64,000 nucleotides of DNA, from positions 1-64,000 of the forward strand of contig JAKSIC010000008.1 in the NCBI GenBank assembly GCA_024399015.1, read 5' to 3'. Position 1 is the stretch's first letter. Each line of letters opens with the position of its first letter. The translations under genes and the position numbers were made by a program. Of this stretch, positions 21,919 to 31,557 are shown in pieces. The notes below the pieces were generated by a model. It was not told where the DNA came from, ran no database searches, and was given only the letters and a program-made list of their open reading frames with translations. This DNA is from Fibrobacter sp. Its GTDB lineage: Bacteria; Fibrobacterota; Fibrobacteria; Fibrobacterales; Fibrobacteraceae.

Positions 21919-23676
21919 ATGGCTAGTATCGGAAAAATCATCGGCGTCAACGGTAACTTGATTCGCGTCAAGTTCGAAAGCGCCGTGTCTCAAAACGAAG
22001 TGGCATACGCCAAGCTGCCTTCCAAGACAGCTGACGGCAAATCCGAAATTATTCCGCTGAAGAGCGAAGTCATCCGTATCCGCGGTGACTACGCTGAACT
22101 TCAGGTGTTCGAAGACACCACCGGCCTCAAGGCTGGCGACGAAGTTGAATTCACCGGCGAACTTCTTTCCGTTGAATTGGGCCCGGGCCTTTTGACCCAG
22201 GTGTTTGATGGTCTTCAGAATCCGCTGCCTGAACTTGCAGAACAGTGCGGCTTCTTCCTGCAGCGCGGTAAGTACCTGCCGGCACTGCCCCGCGACAAGA
22301 AGTGGGCTTTCACTCCGGTGGCTAAGCCGGGCGACGTTCTTGTTGCTGGTGACACCATCGGTACCGTACCGGAAGGCGTTTTCACTCACCGCATCATGGT
22401 GCCTTTCAAGGTTCTCGGTAAGGTTACCGTCGAATCTGTCGTTGCCGCTGGCGAACACGTTGTCGAAGACGTTGTCGCAGTCGTAAAGAACGACAAGGGC
22501 GAAAAGATTGAAATCAAGATGGTTCAGACCTGGCCGGTGAAGATGCCTATCAAGGCTTTCGAAGAACGTCTCCGCCCCACCAAGCCGCTGACCATGCAGC
22601 AGCGCATTGTGGATACCTTCTTCCCTGTGATGCAGGGCGGTACCTTCTGTACTCCGGGCCCCTTCGGTGCCGGTAAGACTGTGCTGCAGCAGCTCATGAG
22701 CCGTTACGCCGACGTGGACATCGTGATCCTCGCTGCTTGCGGTGAACGTGCTGGTGAAGTGGTGGAAACCCTTCGCGAATTCCCTGAGTTGATTGACCCC
22801 CGTACCGGTAACTCCCTCATGGAACGTACTTTGATTATTTGTAACACTTCTTCCATGCCGGTGGCTGCTCGTGAAGCTTCCGTTTATACTGGCGTGACCC
22901 TGGCTGAATACTACCGCCAGATGGGCCTGAACGTGTTGCTGTTGGCTGACTCTACTTCCCGTTGGGCTCAGGCTCTCCGTGAAATGTCTGGCCGCTTGGA
23001 AGAAATTCCGGGTGAAGAAGCCTTCCCGGCTTACCTCGAATCTGTGATCGCAGCCTTCTACGAACGCGGTGGCGTTGTTCGCCTGAAGGACGGTTCCACT
23101 GGTTCCGTGACCATCGGCGGTTCCGTTTCTCCGGCAGGTGGTAACTTCGAAGAACCGGTGACCCAGGCTACCCTTAAGGTGGTGGGCGCATTCCTCGGCC
23201 TTTCTCGTGAACGTTCCGACCAGCGCCGCTTCCCGGCAATCCACCCGCTGGATTCCTGGTCCAAGTACGAAGGCATCATCGATTCCAAGAAGGTTGCCGA
23301 AGCCCGCAAGATTCTTGCTGCTGGCGTTGACGTCAACAACATGATGAAGGTGGTGGGTGAAGAAGGTACTTCTATCGAAGACTTTATCACTTACCTCAAG
23401 TCTGAATACCTTGATGCGGTTTACCTGCAGCAGGACGCTTACCACGAAATCGACGCCGCCTGCACTGGCGACCGTCAGAAGTACGTATTCGACAAGGTCT
23501 ATAACATTTTGAAGACTCCTATGTCCTTCGCTGAAAAGGACGTTGCCCGTACCTTCTTCTTGAAGCTGACTCAGGCTACCAAGGACTGGAACCGCGTGGC
23601 AATGGATTCCGCTGAATTCAAGGATATCGAATCCAATATTACTGCTTCCGTGAAGGAGGTAACTGTCAATGCATAA
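21919..23676 (+). CDS. ntpA: V-type ATPase catalytic subunit A
   Basis: The 585-residue catalytic subunit hydrolyses ATP in the V1 head. The P-loop GPFGAGKTV (about residue 250), the A-subunit-specific non-homologous region (about 110-200) and the segment [31 protein letters not shown] (split here from a longer conserved block near 345) are present. ATG 21919 is chosen over 21898 because the Shine-Dalgarno sequence CCGGAGG lies between them. It overlaps the start of subunit B by 8 bases, indicating translational coupling and the usual 3:3 stoichiometry. Confidence 0.96.
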   Translation: MASIGKIIGVNGNLIRVKFESAVSQNEVAYAKLPSKTADGKSEIIPLKSEVIRIRGDYAELQVFEDTTGLKAGDEVEFTGELLSVELGPGLLTQVFDGLQNPLPELAEQCGFFLQRGKYLPALPRDKKWAFTPVAKPGDVLVAGDTIGTVPEGVFTHRIMVPFKVLGKVTVESVVAAGEHVVEDVVAVVKNDKGEKIEIKMVQTWPVKMPIKAFEERLRPTKPLTMQQRIVDTFFPVMQGGTFCTPGPFGAGKTVLQQLMSRYADVDIVILAACGERAGEVVETLREFPELIDPRTGNSLMERTLIICNTSSMPVAAREASVYTGVTLAEYYRQMGLNVLLLADSTSRWAQALREMSGRLEEIPGEEAFPAYLESVIAAFYERGGVVRLKDGSTGSVTIGGSVSPAGGNFEEPVTQATLKVVGAFLGLSRERSDQRRFPAIHPLDSWSKYEGIIDSKKVAEARKILAAGVDVNNMMKVVGEEGTSIEDFITYLKSEYLDAVYLQQDAYHEIDAACTGDRQKYVFDKVYNILKTPMSFAEKDVARTFFLKLTQATKDWNRVAMDSAEFKDIESNITASVKEVTVNA

Positions 23677-24970
23677 TGTTGCTTACCATCGTATTGAACG
23701 TATCGCCGGTTCTGTGATCTCTCTGAAGGCAGAAGGCGTTGCCAACCAGGAACTTGCCCAGGTTACCAGCTCTTTCGGTACTTCTCTCGCTCGCGTGATC
23801 CGTATCGACGGCGACATGGTTGACCTTCAGGTCTTCGCTGGTGCCCGTGGTATTTCTACCGATTCCGAAGTCCGCTTCCTGGGCGAACCTATGAAGGTTC
23901 CTTATTCCGAAGCACTCCTCGGCCGCGTATTCAACGGTGCTGGTCAGCCCCGCGACAACGGCCCCGAAGTTGACGGCGAACGCATTACCATTGGTGGTCC
24001 TTCTGTTAACCCGGCAAAGCGCGTGATCCCCAAGACCATGGTGCGTACCGGTATTCCCATGATCGACGTGTTCAACACTCTCGTGGTGTCCCAGAAGCTC
24101 CCGATTTTCTCTATCGCTGGTGAACCGTATAACGAACTTCTGGCCCGCATTGCTCTGCAGGCTGAAGTGGACGTCATCGTTCTTGGCGGTATGGGCCTTA
24201 AGCACGATGACTACCTGTACCTGAAGGACTTCTTGGAAAAGAACGGTGCACTTAGCCGTACCGTGATGTTCATGCACACTGCATCTGACCCCATCGTGGA
24301 ATGCTTGCTTGTTCCGGATGCTTCTCTTGCCGTTGCAGAAAAGTTTGCTACCGAAGGCAAGAACGTTCTCGTTCTCCTTACCGATATGACCAACTTCGCC
24401 GACGCCATGAAGGAAATCGCCATTACCATGGAACAGATTCCTTCTAACCGTGGCTATCCTGGCGACCTCTACTCTTCTCTCGCTAGCCGTTACGAAAAGG
24501 CTGTGGACTTCACCGACGCAGGTTCCATTACCATCCTCGCCGTGACCACCATGCCTGGCGACGACGTGACCCACCCGGTTCCGGATAACACCGGTTACAT
24601 TACCGAAGGTCAGTTCTATCTCCGTAAGGGCCGTATCGAACCGTTCGGTTCTCTGTCTCGTTTGAAGCAGCAGGTGAACGGCAAGACCCGTAGCGACCAC
24701 CGTACCATCATGAATACCATGATCCAGCTCTACGCTTCCTACAAGGAAACCCTTGAAAAGCAGTCCATGGGCTTTAACATGAGTAACTGGGACCAGAAGC
24801 TCTTGAAGTACGGTGCACGTTTCGAAAAGGAAATGATGGACCTGTCCGTGAACATTCCTCTGGAACAGGCTCTGGATCTGGGCTGGGCAATCCTTGCTGA
24901 TTGCTTCGAACCCGAAGAAACCGGTATTCCTTCCAAGATGATTAGTCAGTATTGGCCCAAGAAGGGGTAA
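23669..24970 (+). CDS. ntpB: V-type ATPase subunit B
   Basis: The 433-residue non-catalytic nucleotide-binding subunit alternates with A in the hexamer. It lacks a Walker A P-loop, as expected; at the equivalent place it reads [15 protein letters not shown] (about residue 150). The segments [18 protein letters not shown] (about 263) and the [18 protein letters not shown] block are typical. The family is usually about 440-460 residues, so this is slightly short. ATG 23669 overlaps the end of ntpA. Subunit D follows 3 bases after its stop. Confidence 0.95.
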   Translation: MHNVAYHRIERIAGSVISLKAEGVANQELAQVTSSFGTSLARVIRIDGDMVDLQVFAGARGISTDSEVRFLGEPMKVPYSEALLGRVFNGAGQPRDNGPEVDGERITIGGPSVNPAKRVIPKTMVRTGIPMIDVFNTLVVSQKLPIFSIAGEPYNELLARIALQAEVDVIVLGGMGLKHDDYLYLKDFLEKNGALSRTVMFMHTASDPIVECLLVPDASLAVAEKFATEGKNVLVLLTDMTNFADAMKEIAITMEQIPSNRGYPGDLYSSLASRYEKAVDFTDAGSITILAVTTMPGDDVTHPVPDNTGYITEGQFYLRKGRIEPFGSLSRLKQQVNGKTRSDHRTIMNTMIQLYASYKETLEKQSMGFNMSNWDQKLLKYGARFEKEMMDLSVNIPLEQALDLGWAILADCFEPEETGIPSKMISQYWPKKG

Positions 24971-24973
24971 TTA

Positions 24974-25615
24974 ATGGCTAAAGTCAAGTTAACCAAAAAC
25001 GCCCTCAAGGCGGAACGTGACGCGTTGAAGCGCTTCCAGCGCTATCTGCCCACGTTGTTGCTTAAAAAGCAGCAGCTGCAGATGGAAATGCGTACGCTCC
25101 AGGAGAGGGTGATGGCAAAGCGCGAGGAGGAAGACAAGCTCCGTAAGAGCATGGCTTCCTGGATTTCGCTGTATGCCGAGCCTATCGATTGGTCCAAGTA
25201 CCTGTCGGTGAAGGAAGTGCGCCAGGGCGAAGGTAACATCGCCGGTGTCCGCATTCCTACATACGATGGGGTGGACTTCAATATTTCCATTCCGGATTTC
25301 TTTACCACGCCGGTTTGGCTGGATGACGGTATCCGTTCTCTGCAGGGCCTTATTTCGCTCCGCCTGGAACGCCGCGTTCTCGAAAAGCAGTACGAATTGC
25401 TTTCTATGGAACTGCGTACCACAAGCCAGCGCGTGAACCTGTTCGAAAAGGTGAAGATTCCCGAAGCTAAGGATAATATCCGTAGAATCAACATTTTCTT
25501 GGGTGACCAGCAGACATCCGGTGTGGCCCGCAGTAAGCTTGCCAAGGGCAAGTCTACAGCCCGCGCCGCTGCTCAGGATGCCGCCGCCGCTAACGCTAAG
25601 GAGGCTGCCGCATGA
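24974..25615 (+). CDS. ntpD: V-type ATPase subunit D (central rotor)
   Basis: The 213-residue protein begins KVKLTKNALKAERDALKRFQRYLPTLLLKKQQLQMEM, the long N-terminal rotor helix of subunit D, and ends with a second long helix (about 130-180) that pairs with it. The last 25 residues are Ala-rich and probably disordered. It is the central shaft that transmits rotation between V1 and the membrane ring. No subunit F gene is found next to it. Its stop overlaps the ATG of subunit I (ATGA), so the two are coupled. Confidence 0.9.
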   Translation: MAKVKLTKNALKAERDALKRFQRYLPTLLLKKQQLQMEMRTLQERVMAKREEEDKLRKSMASWISLYAEPIDWSKYLSVKEVRQGEGNIAGVRIPTYDGVDFNISIPDFFTTPVWLDDGIRSLQGLISLRLERRVLEKQYELLSMELRTTSQRVNLFEKVKIPEAKDNIRRINIFLGDQQTSGVARSKLAKGKSTARAAAQDAAAANAKEAAA

Positions 25616-27546
25616 TTACTCCAATGAAGAAAGTTACCATCCTTACGGTGGCTGACGCCGTCGATGAGTCCCTGGCCGCACTCCGCGCCATGGAAATCAT
25701 CCATGTGACTCCGCTCCAGGCCGCCGCAGGATCCAAGGTGAACGCCGCCAAGGGCGAACTGAACCGTGTTCAGAAGGCTCTTGAAAACGTTCCGGACAAG
25801 GCTCCCAAGGGCGTTACCGCCATGGCTTCCGACGCTTCCGTTTCTGGCGTGTCTCTGGTGGACGAAATCCAGCAGTTGATGGCCGATTCCAAGCAGGCTG
25901 AAGCCGACAAGGAACATGCCGAAGAAGAACTTTCCAAGCTTGGTAAGTTTGGAAATCTTGACCCGGCTACTGTTTCTGCCCTGGCACAGAAGGGTGTCTT
26001 CGTCAAGCTCTATGTGGCTGACGTAAGAGTGGACTCTTTTGACGTGGATGGCGCAGGCTCTATCAAGGAATTCGGTTCCGACGACAACGGTACCTATTAC
26101 GCCGTATTCAGCATGGGCGAAGCTCCTGTGGCTGTGACTGGCCACTATAGCGAAATCGCTATGCCGGCCAAGTCTCTGGCAGAATACCGCGAAATGGAAG
26201 CAAATGCCAAGGCAACGCTTGCTCGCGTAGAAAAGCGCCTCGGTGAGCTTTCCGGCGTCAAGAACCAGATCGAAAGCCGCCTTTCCGAAGTTACCGACGA
26301 TTATAAAATGGCTGAAACTGCTGCCGGCATGGTCGGCGACAGTAACGTCGCTGCACTTCAGGGCTTCTGCCCGGCTCCCCGCATTGCCGAACTTCAGGCT
26401 GCCGCCAAGAAGAACGGTTGGGGCCTCCTGGTAGACGATCCCACCGAAGAAGATAATGTTCCCACGCTCCTGGGCTATAACAAGCTTACCAAGCCCATGC
26501 AGTGCCTCTACGACATTATCGGTATTTCTCCGGGCTACAACGAAGTGGACGTCAGCTCTGTGTTCCTTTGCTTCTTCAGCATATTCTTTGCAATGATTGT
26601 GGGCGATACCGCTTATGGTATCTTGTTCCTCGCCATCGCATTGTTTGCCCGCAAGAAGATGCCCAAGGCAAATTCCGCCGCATTCCATTTCATCTATCTG
26701 ATGAGTGGCGCAACCATTCTGTGGGGCGTCATCAATGCAAGCTTCCTGGGATTCTCTCCGGAAATTGCAGGTTGGAGCGCCTACCTGGATATTGCCTATT
26801 ACGATTTCCTCCCGGAACCGATCCGCAATGCGCTTTACTGGATCCGCAGTAACGCTCCCACGGACCCGGCTCGCTTCGAGGTTTACAAGCAGTTCTGCGA
26901 AGGCTTTACTTTCCTCCCGCAGACCTTTATCCCGAAGGCCGCCGGTGCTTCCCAGATGCAGCACATCCAGTTGTTCTGCTTCTGCATTGCAGTGGTTCAC
27001 TTGAGCATTGCTCACGCCTGGAACGTGGTGGTCCGCTTTAAGCGCAAGTCCTCCACCTTCATGGCTCAGGTGGGCTGGCTCATGGGCGCATGGGTTATGT
27101 TCTTCCTCGCTTGCAACATGGTGCTCGGCATCGAAATGCCTGGCTTCGTAATTCCCATGTTCATCGTGGAAGTGGTGCTTCTGCTCCTGTTCTCTGTGCC
27201 GCCTAGCCGCCTCAAGCAGGACTTCATTAGCATTCCCATGCTGGTGCTGGATATCGTGAACAGCTTCACCGATGTGATCAGCTATATCCGTCTGTTTGCA
27301 GTGGGTATGTCTGGTGCCGCCATCGCCGAAGCTTTCAATGGCATGCTCTCTCCGCTGTTTGGCTCCGCCATCGGCATTGCAGGCGCTGCTTTGATCCTTC
27401 TGTTCGTACATGGCCTGAATATCGCCCTCGCTGTCATGGGTGTGGCCGTTCACGCAGTACGTCTTAACACACTTGAATTTTCAAATGGCTTGAACCTTGA
27501 ATGGAGTGGCTTCGCCTTTACTCCGTTCGCCAAGCAAAAAAATTAA
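25612..27546 (+). CDS. ntpI: V-type ATPase subunit I (membrane stator, a-subunit type)
   Basis: The 644-residue protein has a cytoplasmic N-terminal half with coiled-coil arms (about 1-300) and a membrane half with about seven or eight helices (310-630). The conserved helix near the end, ISYIRLFAVGMSGAAIAEAFNG (positions about 557-578, split), supplies the Arg560-type residue needed for ion transfer past the K ring. The start ITPMKKVTILTVADAVDESLAALRAM is family-typical. It overlaps ntpD by 4 bases. Two K genes follow 39 bases later. Confidence 0.93.
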   Translation: MITPMKKVTILTVADAVDESLAALRAMEIIHVTPLQAAAGSKVNAAKGELNRVQKALENVPDKAPKGVTAMASDASVSGVSLVDEIQQLMADSKQAEADKEHAEEELSKLGKFGNLDPATVSALAQKGVFVKLYVADVRVDSFDVDGAGSIKEFGSDDNGTYYAVFSMGEAPVAVTGHYSEIAMPAKSLAEYREMEANAKATLARVEKRLGELSGVKNQIESRLSEVTDDYKMAETAAGMVGDSNVAALQGFCPAPRIAELQAAAKKNGWGLLVDDPTEEDNVPTLLGYNKLTKPMQCLYDIIGISPGYNEVDVSSVFLCFFSIFFAMIVGDTAYGILFLAIALFARKKMPKANSAAFHFIYLMSGATILWGVINASFLGFSPEIAGWSAYLDIAYYDFLPEPIRNALYWIRSNAPTDPARFEVYKQFCEGFTFLPQTFIPKAAGASQMQHIQLFCFCIAVVHLSIAHAWNVVVRFKRKSSTFMAQVGWLMGAWVMFFLACNMVLGIEMPGFVIPMFIVEVVLLLLFSVPPSRLKQDFISIPMLVLDIVNSFTDVISYIRLFAVGMSGAAIAEAFNGMLSPLFGSAIGIAGAALILLFVHGLNIALAVMGVAVHAVRLNTLEFSNGLNLEWSGFAFTPFAKQKN

Positions 27547-27585
27547 ACCAAGGGATAATTCCCGCTAATTAATGAGGATAAAAAA

Positions 27586-28041
27586 ATGGAACCGAATACA
27601 ATGGTGACTCTCGCTAAGATGGGCGCAGCTGCTGCTCTCGGCATTGCAGCAATGGGCTCTGCCCTTGGTTGCGGTACTGCAGGTATGTCTGCAATTACCG
27701 TATGGAAGAAGGCTTACGCACAGGGCAAGGGTGCTCTCTTCACTCTGCTCGTGTTCGTCGGTGCTCCGATTTCCCAGACCATTTACGGCATGCTTCTCAT
27801 GAACTTCATCTTGAGCAGCGCTGCTGCTGAAGGCTTTACCAACTGGGGCGGCTGCCTCGGTGCAGGTATCTTCGGTGGTCTCGGCATGATGTGCTCCGCT
27901 TGGTACCAGGGTAAGGCTGGTGCAGTGGCTTGCGACTCCCTCGGTGAAACCGGCAAGGGCATGGTGAACGACCTCATGGTTCTCGGTATCGTCGAAACCG
28001 TGGCTCTGTTCGTGCTCGTGTTCTCCATGATGGTGCTTTAA
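27586..28041 (+). CDS. ntpK: V-type ATPase proteolipid K, copy 1 (sodium-ligand set complete)
   Basis: The 151-residue proteolipid has four membrane helices (two fused hairpins) and forms the rotor ring. Compared with Enterococcus hirae NtpK, whose Na+ ligands are Thr64, Gln65, Gln110 and Glu139, this protein has Ser63-Gln64 in APISQTIYG, Gln108 in WYQGKAGA and Glu137 in IVETVALF. So each side-chain ligand position is filled, with Ser replacing Thr. That favours sodium coupling, although such residues also occur in some proton pumps. AATGAGGA before ATG 27586 contains the ribosome site. It is followed 18 bases later by a closely similar second K gene. Confidence 0.92.
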   Translation: MEPNTMVTLAKMGAAAALGIAAMGSALGCGTAGMSAITVWKKAYAQGKGALFTLLVFVGAPISQTIYGMLLMNFILSSAAAEGFTNWGGCLGAGIFGGLGMMCSAWYQGKAGAVACDSLGETGKGMVNDLMVLGIVETVALFVLVFSMMVL

Positions 28042-28059
28042 TCCTAAAGGAGCAACTTT

Positions 28060-28515
28060 ATGGATAATGAACAGCTTTTAACCTTGGCAAAGCTCGGTGC
28101 AGTGGCCGCTCTCGGTCTCGCTGCTATGGGTTCTGCCATGGGTTGCGGTACAGCCGGCATGGCTGCTATCGGAGCCTGGAAGAAGGCTTACCTGAAGGGT
28201 AAGAATGCGCTCTTTACGCTTCTTATCTTCGTGGGTGCGCCTATCGCTCAGACGATTTACGGCATGCTTCTCATGATGTACATTCTGAACAAGTCTGCCG
28301 CTGCTCCCGAAAACTGGGCCGCTTATCTCGGCGTAGGTATTTTCGGCGGTATCGGTATGCTTGCTTCTGCATGGTACGTGGGCAAGAGTGCTGCCGATGC
28401 CTGCAACGCCCTCGGTGAAACCGGTAAGGGCCTTGTGAACTACCTGATGGTGCTGGGCGTGGGTGAAACCGTTGCCTTGTTCGTCATGGTGTTCTCCATG
28501 ATGCTGGTGTCGTAA
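28060..28515 (+). CDS. ntpK: V-type ATPase proteolipid K, copy 2 (altered ion site)
   Basis: The 151-residue paralogue is very similar to copy 1 through all four helices and keeps the essential carboxylate (Glu136 in GETVALF) and Gln64. At the other two ligand positions it differs: Ala63 in APIAQTIYG where copy 1 has Ser, and Val107 in WYVGKSAAD where copy 1 has Gln108. Either this subunit carries protons, or it binds sodium more weakly and a mixed ring results. AAAGGAG lies 8 bases before ATG 28060. It is the last gene of the operon, followed by a hairpin (28523-28543) and a strong terminator. Confidence 0.92.
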   Translation: MDNEQLLTLAKLGAVAALGLAAMGSAMGCGTAGMAAIGAWKKAYLKGKNALFTLLIFVGAPIAQTIYGMLLMMYILNKSAAAPENWAAYLGVGIFGGIGMLASAWYVGKSAADACNALGETGKGLVNYLMVLGVGETVALFVMVFSMMLVS

Positions 28516-28569
28516 GTAGTTCCTGCGGTTTATAAAGCCGCAGAAATTGCCGCAAAACATCGCAATTAT

Positions 28570-28608
28570 GAACCTCGTTGGGGAATGGCCCCCGCGAGGT
28601 TCTTTTCT
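28570..28608 (+). terminator. Terminator of the V-ATPase operon
   Basis: GAACCTCGTTGGGG pairs with CCCCCGCGAGGTTC (GAATGG loop), and TTTTCTTT follows. A smaller perfect hairpin, CTGCGG/CCGCAG, lies just before at 28523-28543. Confidence 0.85.
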
Positions 28609-28612
28609 TTAT

Positions 28613-28640
28613 GTCATCCCGGGCTTGACCCGGGATCTCC
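28613..28640. repeat. 28-bp palindromic repeat, copy 2
   Basis: Same layout as 89-116: GTC, an 8-bp stem (ATCCCGGG against CCCGGGAT) around CTTGA, then CTCC. Two stem pairs differ from copy 1 by compensating changes. Like copy 1 it lies directly after a transcription unit. Confidence 0.7.
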
Positions 28641-28668
28641 CTTCTTTTCATTTTCTATCTTTGGGCCT

Positions 28669-30408
28669 GTGATAAGCCTCCAACAGCGCCTAGCCAAGTT
28701 TTTCGTTATTAACGGATACCTGCCCAAGATTTTCTTGGCGGCGGTTATTGGCTGCGTTACAGGTCTTGTGGCGGTGGCTTTCCATTTTGGCTTGGAAAGC
28801 ACCAGCGCGTGGATTCGTGGTCCCTGGACGGGGGAGAATGCGCTTCCTTGGTGGACATTCTCCATTATGCCGGCCATTGGCGGCTTGATTGTTGGCTTTA
28901 TCATCTATAGGCTGGCTGACGCTCCCGAAACAGCGGGGCAGGGCACCGACAACATGATCAAGGCCTTCCATCACGAAGGCGGAAAGATCCGTAAGCGCGT
29001 GGCTCCCGTCAAGTTCATCACCAGCATTATTACACTTTCTACAGGCGGAAGCGCCGGCTACGAAGGTCCTGTTTCCCAGATTGGTTCTGGTGTGGCTTCC
29101 ACTATCTGCAAGTTCTTTAAGGTCCCGCGATCGCTGCGGGGGCAGTTCACCCTGGCGGGCACTGCCGCGGGCCTGGGCGCTATCTTTAAGGCTCCTCTTT
29201 CGGGGGCATTGACCTCCGTCGAAGTCCTGTATCGCGAGGACTTTGAATCAAACGCCTTTGCCACTTCCATTATTTCCTCCGTCGTGGCCTTTACGGTCTA
29301 CATTGCATTTGTGGGAACGGCACCTGCCATTGCCGATGTGCCGGTTTTCCCCTTCACCAACGGTGCGGAACTTTTGGCTTGCGCCCTCCTGGGTATTCTT
29401 TGTTTTCCGTTCTCCTACCTGTACGTCCGCTGCTATAACGAATCCGAAACCAGGTTTGCCAAGTGGAACAAACCCAACTGGATCAAGCCTGCGGTAGGTG
29501 GTGCTTGCGTTTCTGCCATAATCTGGGCTTACCCCGAAGTGGCTGGCGGTGGCTTTGAGTTCATCACCGAAATCATGCACGACATGATGCCCCATACGGT
29601 CCTCGGAGTGTTCATTTTGCTGGCCATTGTGCTTGCCAAGATTATCGCTACGGCTCTTACGGTGGGTTCAGGCGGATCTGGCGGCGTGTTCGGCCCCTCA
29701 CTTTTCATTGGTGGCGTTCTGGGGGCAGCCTTCGCCGGCGTTATCGAACTGATTGCCCCGGGCGTTCTCCGCAATCCAGAAATGTTTATTCTCGTGGGTA
29801 TGGGTGCGTTCTTTGCAGGTGCGGCCAAGGCTCCCATTGCAGGCGTGGTCATGGTCTGCGAAATGACCGGAAGCTACAGCCTTTTGCCTGGCCTTTTGAT
29901 TGCAGCCGTGATGCACATCGCCTTCTCCCGCCCCTGGAGCATTTACAAGAGCCAGGTCCAGAACAAGTTTGCAAGCCCTGCACACCGCGGCGATATCGAC
30001 CAGGATATTCTCCGAATCACTACCGTGGGCGAAGTCATCGAACATTGCGAAATGAAGGTCCTCAAGGCAGAGGATTCCCTGGCCGATGTGCTGAAGGATA
30101 TTGAAGTCAACTACGTCTATCCGGTGTTTGATCAGGGTCGCTACATCGGGCTTCTGGACATGTCCGTGGTGAAGACCGCCTACATTTCCACTCCGGACTT
30201 GATCCAGCATTTGCTGATTTCTGACTGCACCGTCAAAGCGCCCATGCTTACGGACACCACAGACCTCCACACAGCGCTCCGCATCTTCGTGAACAACAAG
30301 ATTCAGGAACTTTGCGTCAAGGATTCCAGCGGCGAAGTCATTGGCACCCTGAGCCACGACGCCATTCTCAAGGCTTACGATAGAATTGTCAATCAAGCCA
30401 GGGAATAA
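28669..30408 (+). CDS. CLC-type chloride channel or H+/Cl- antiporter with CBS pair
   Basis: The 579-residue membrane protein has the CLC core (about residues 20-420): GSAGYEGPVSQIG, in which the Glu matches the gating glutamate of the GREGP motif, GTAAGLGAIFKAPLSGALTS, and GSGGSGGVFGPSLFIGG. A C-terminal pair of CBS domains (about 445-575) probably binds adenine nucleotides. Whether it is channel or antiporter is not decided; the proton-glutamate position is not obvious. I start at GTG 28669, which follows a TATCTT box by 7 bases without any Shine-Dalgarno sequence, so the mRNA may be leaderless. The longer frame from 28585 runs through the terminator and repeat and is not credible. Confidence 0.87.
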   Translation: MISLQQRLAKFFVINGYLPKIFLAAVIGCVTGLVAVAFHFGLESTSAWIRGPWTGENALPWWTFSIMPAIGGLIVGFIIYRLADAPETAGQGTDNMIKAFHHEGGKIRKRVAPVKFITSIITLSTGGSAGYEGPVSQIGSGVASTICKFFKVPRSLRGQFTLAGTAAGLGAIFKAPLSGALTSVEVLYREDFESNAFATSIISSVVAFTVYIAFVGTAPAIADVPVFPFTNGAELLACALLGILCFPFSYLYVRCYNESETRFAKWNKPNWIKPAVGGACVSAIIWAYPEVAGGGFEFITEIMHDMMPHTVLGVFILLAIVLAKIIATALTVGSGGSGGVFGPSLFIGGVLGAAFAGVIELIAPGVLRNPEMFILVGMGAFFAGAAKAPIAGVVMVCEMTGSYSLLPGLLIAAVMHIAFSRPWSIYKSQVQNKFASPAHRGDIDQDILRITTVGEVIEHCEMKVLKAEDSLADVLKDIEVNYVYPVFDQGRYIGLLDMSVVKTAYISTPDLIQHLLISDCTVKAPMLTDTTDLHTALRIFVNNKIQELCVKDSSGEVIGTLSHDAILKAYDRIVNQARE

Positions 30409-30412
30409 AATT

Positions 30413-30440
30413 GAACCATGGTGTGATTTAATAAAAGGGC
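30413..30440. repeat. Direct repeat flanking the Rpn/lipoprotein segment, left copy
   Basis: The core ATGGTGTGATTTAATAA (30418-30434) and its flanks match 32283-32310 at 23 of 28 positions, and all five differences are transitions. Confidence 0.45.
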
Positions 30441-30487
30441 TTGTCTTAAAAATAGGGCCGCGCCTTCAATGATGCGACTCTTTAAAA

Positions 30488-31288
30488 TTACAGTGCCTTG
30501 ATTTCCTCGGGGGAGAGGCCTGTTTGTTGGGCAATGACTTCTAAAGAAATTCCTGCATCGCGGAAGCCCTTAGCCAGAATCTTTCTTTCTTCAGCGCGTG
30601 TTCTCTTTTCGCGGATGTTGAGTTCCTGTTCCAGAGTCATATAAGCCTTCTTTGCTGCGGGATCCTTGCGGTACTTTTCAACCAGTTCGTGAATGCGCTC
30701 CATCTTCTTGGATTCGCATTTCTTGGTAGCGAAATACTGCATGTATTCGCGGGTCGCCTCGTCCTTGATGTTAGCGTACTTGTTAAATATATAGAAATTT
30801 TTGTAACAAAGGTCATTCAACAGTATTTCGTGGTCGCTTTCGTCACGGTTCTGGAACCTGTAAATGGACTTTCCCTTATGGAAGATGTCGTCCGGGCAGA
30901 TGAACAGGATGTACTGTTCCTGGAGTTCCTCGTAGTCACCACCCTTTGCCAAAGCATCCAAGTCGCACATGCCCTGGTAATAACGAGCCCGCTTCGGAAG
31001 TTCTCCCGTGTTTTCCACTTGCATCTCGATATCGAACTGCCTTCCCGCATTTGCCTTGCCGTCGGCACTAGGAATTTCCTCCCGCGCAAGCACGTCAAAA
31101 CGAACGCTCTTGTGGAATGGATCTTCCTGCGTTGTCGCTTCGGTGACAACTGTGATTTTCTCGATGGAAATCTTAAGGACATCCTGCAGGAAGTCCTTGG
31201 CCACATCCACGTTGCTGAATACTTTCACGAACATAAAGTTGTCTGTGATATCTAGCTCTTCGTACGGTTTGATTTTGTATTCGCTCAC
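30488..31288 (-). CDS. Rpn-family PD-(D/E)XK nuclease (recombination-promoting, transposase-like)
   Basis: The 266-residue protein begins SEYKIKPYEELDITDNFMFVKVF, the characteristic opening of Rpn/PDDEXK transposase-like proteins. The nuclease core shows FDVLAREE and then RQFDIEMQV (Asp and ExQ, about residues 82-110), followed by ARYYQGMCDLDALAKGGDYEEL. Members promote RecA-independent recombination or act as endonucleases and are often mobile or present in many copies. The C-terminus has a helical region (EKRTRAEERKILAKGF) typical of the group. GTG 31288 follows GGAGGG by a few bases and removes an implausible N-terminal extension. It is flanked by a distant pair of direct repeats (30413 and 32283). 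Confidence 0.82.
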   Translation of the reverse strand: MSEYKIKPYEELDITDNFMFVKVFSNVDVAKDFLQDVLKISIEKITVVTEATTQEDPFHKSVRFDVLAREEIPSADGKANAGRQFDIEMQVENTGELPKRARYYQGMCDLDALAKGGDYEELQEQYILFICPDDIFHKGKSIYRFQNRDESDHEILLNDLCYKNFYIFNKYANIKDEATREYMQYFATKKCESKKMERIHELVEKYRKDPAAKKAYMTLEQELNIREKRTRAEERKILAKGFRDAGISLEVIAQQTGLSPEEIKAL

Positions 31289-31557
31289 TTTCCCTCCATG
31301 TTTCGAGCGCTTGTTGCGCTCACTATTAACACGCAGGAAATTTCCCGACGAACCCGCCTTGAACGGAAAAATTTTCTTTACGCAAGTCCCACTTTTGGAA
31401 TAGTGTTCCGACAGCGACAGGGGCACTTTCCCACTTTATTTTGTCAGAACTGTGACACTTCTGTGATAAATGGCGGTTGCCTACCGTTTGCAAAAACTTA
31501 GCGCATAACCTTTAACAAATAATACTAAAAAAATGTGTATATTTATTCCATCAGCTA
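31289..31557. other. 269-base AT-rich region between the Rpn gene and a lipoprotein gene
   Basis: These are divergent genes. The right part holds a TATATT (31538-31543) 14 bases before the lipoprotein ATG. The left part contains the Rpn ribosome site. No further gene is visible. Confidence 0.5.

Noticed and set aside
28585-28668. Longer start of the CLC protein
   Set aside because: It would translate through the V-ATPase terminator and the 28-bp palindrome.
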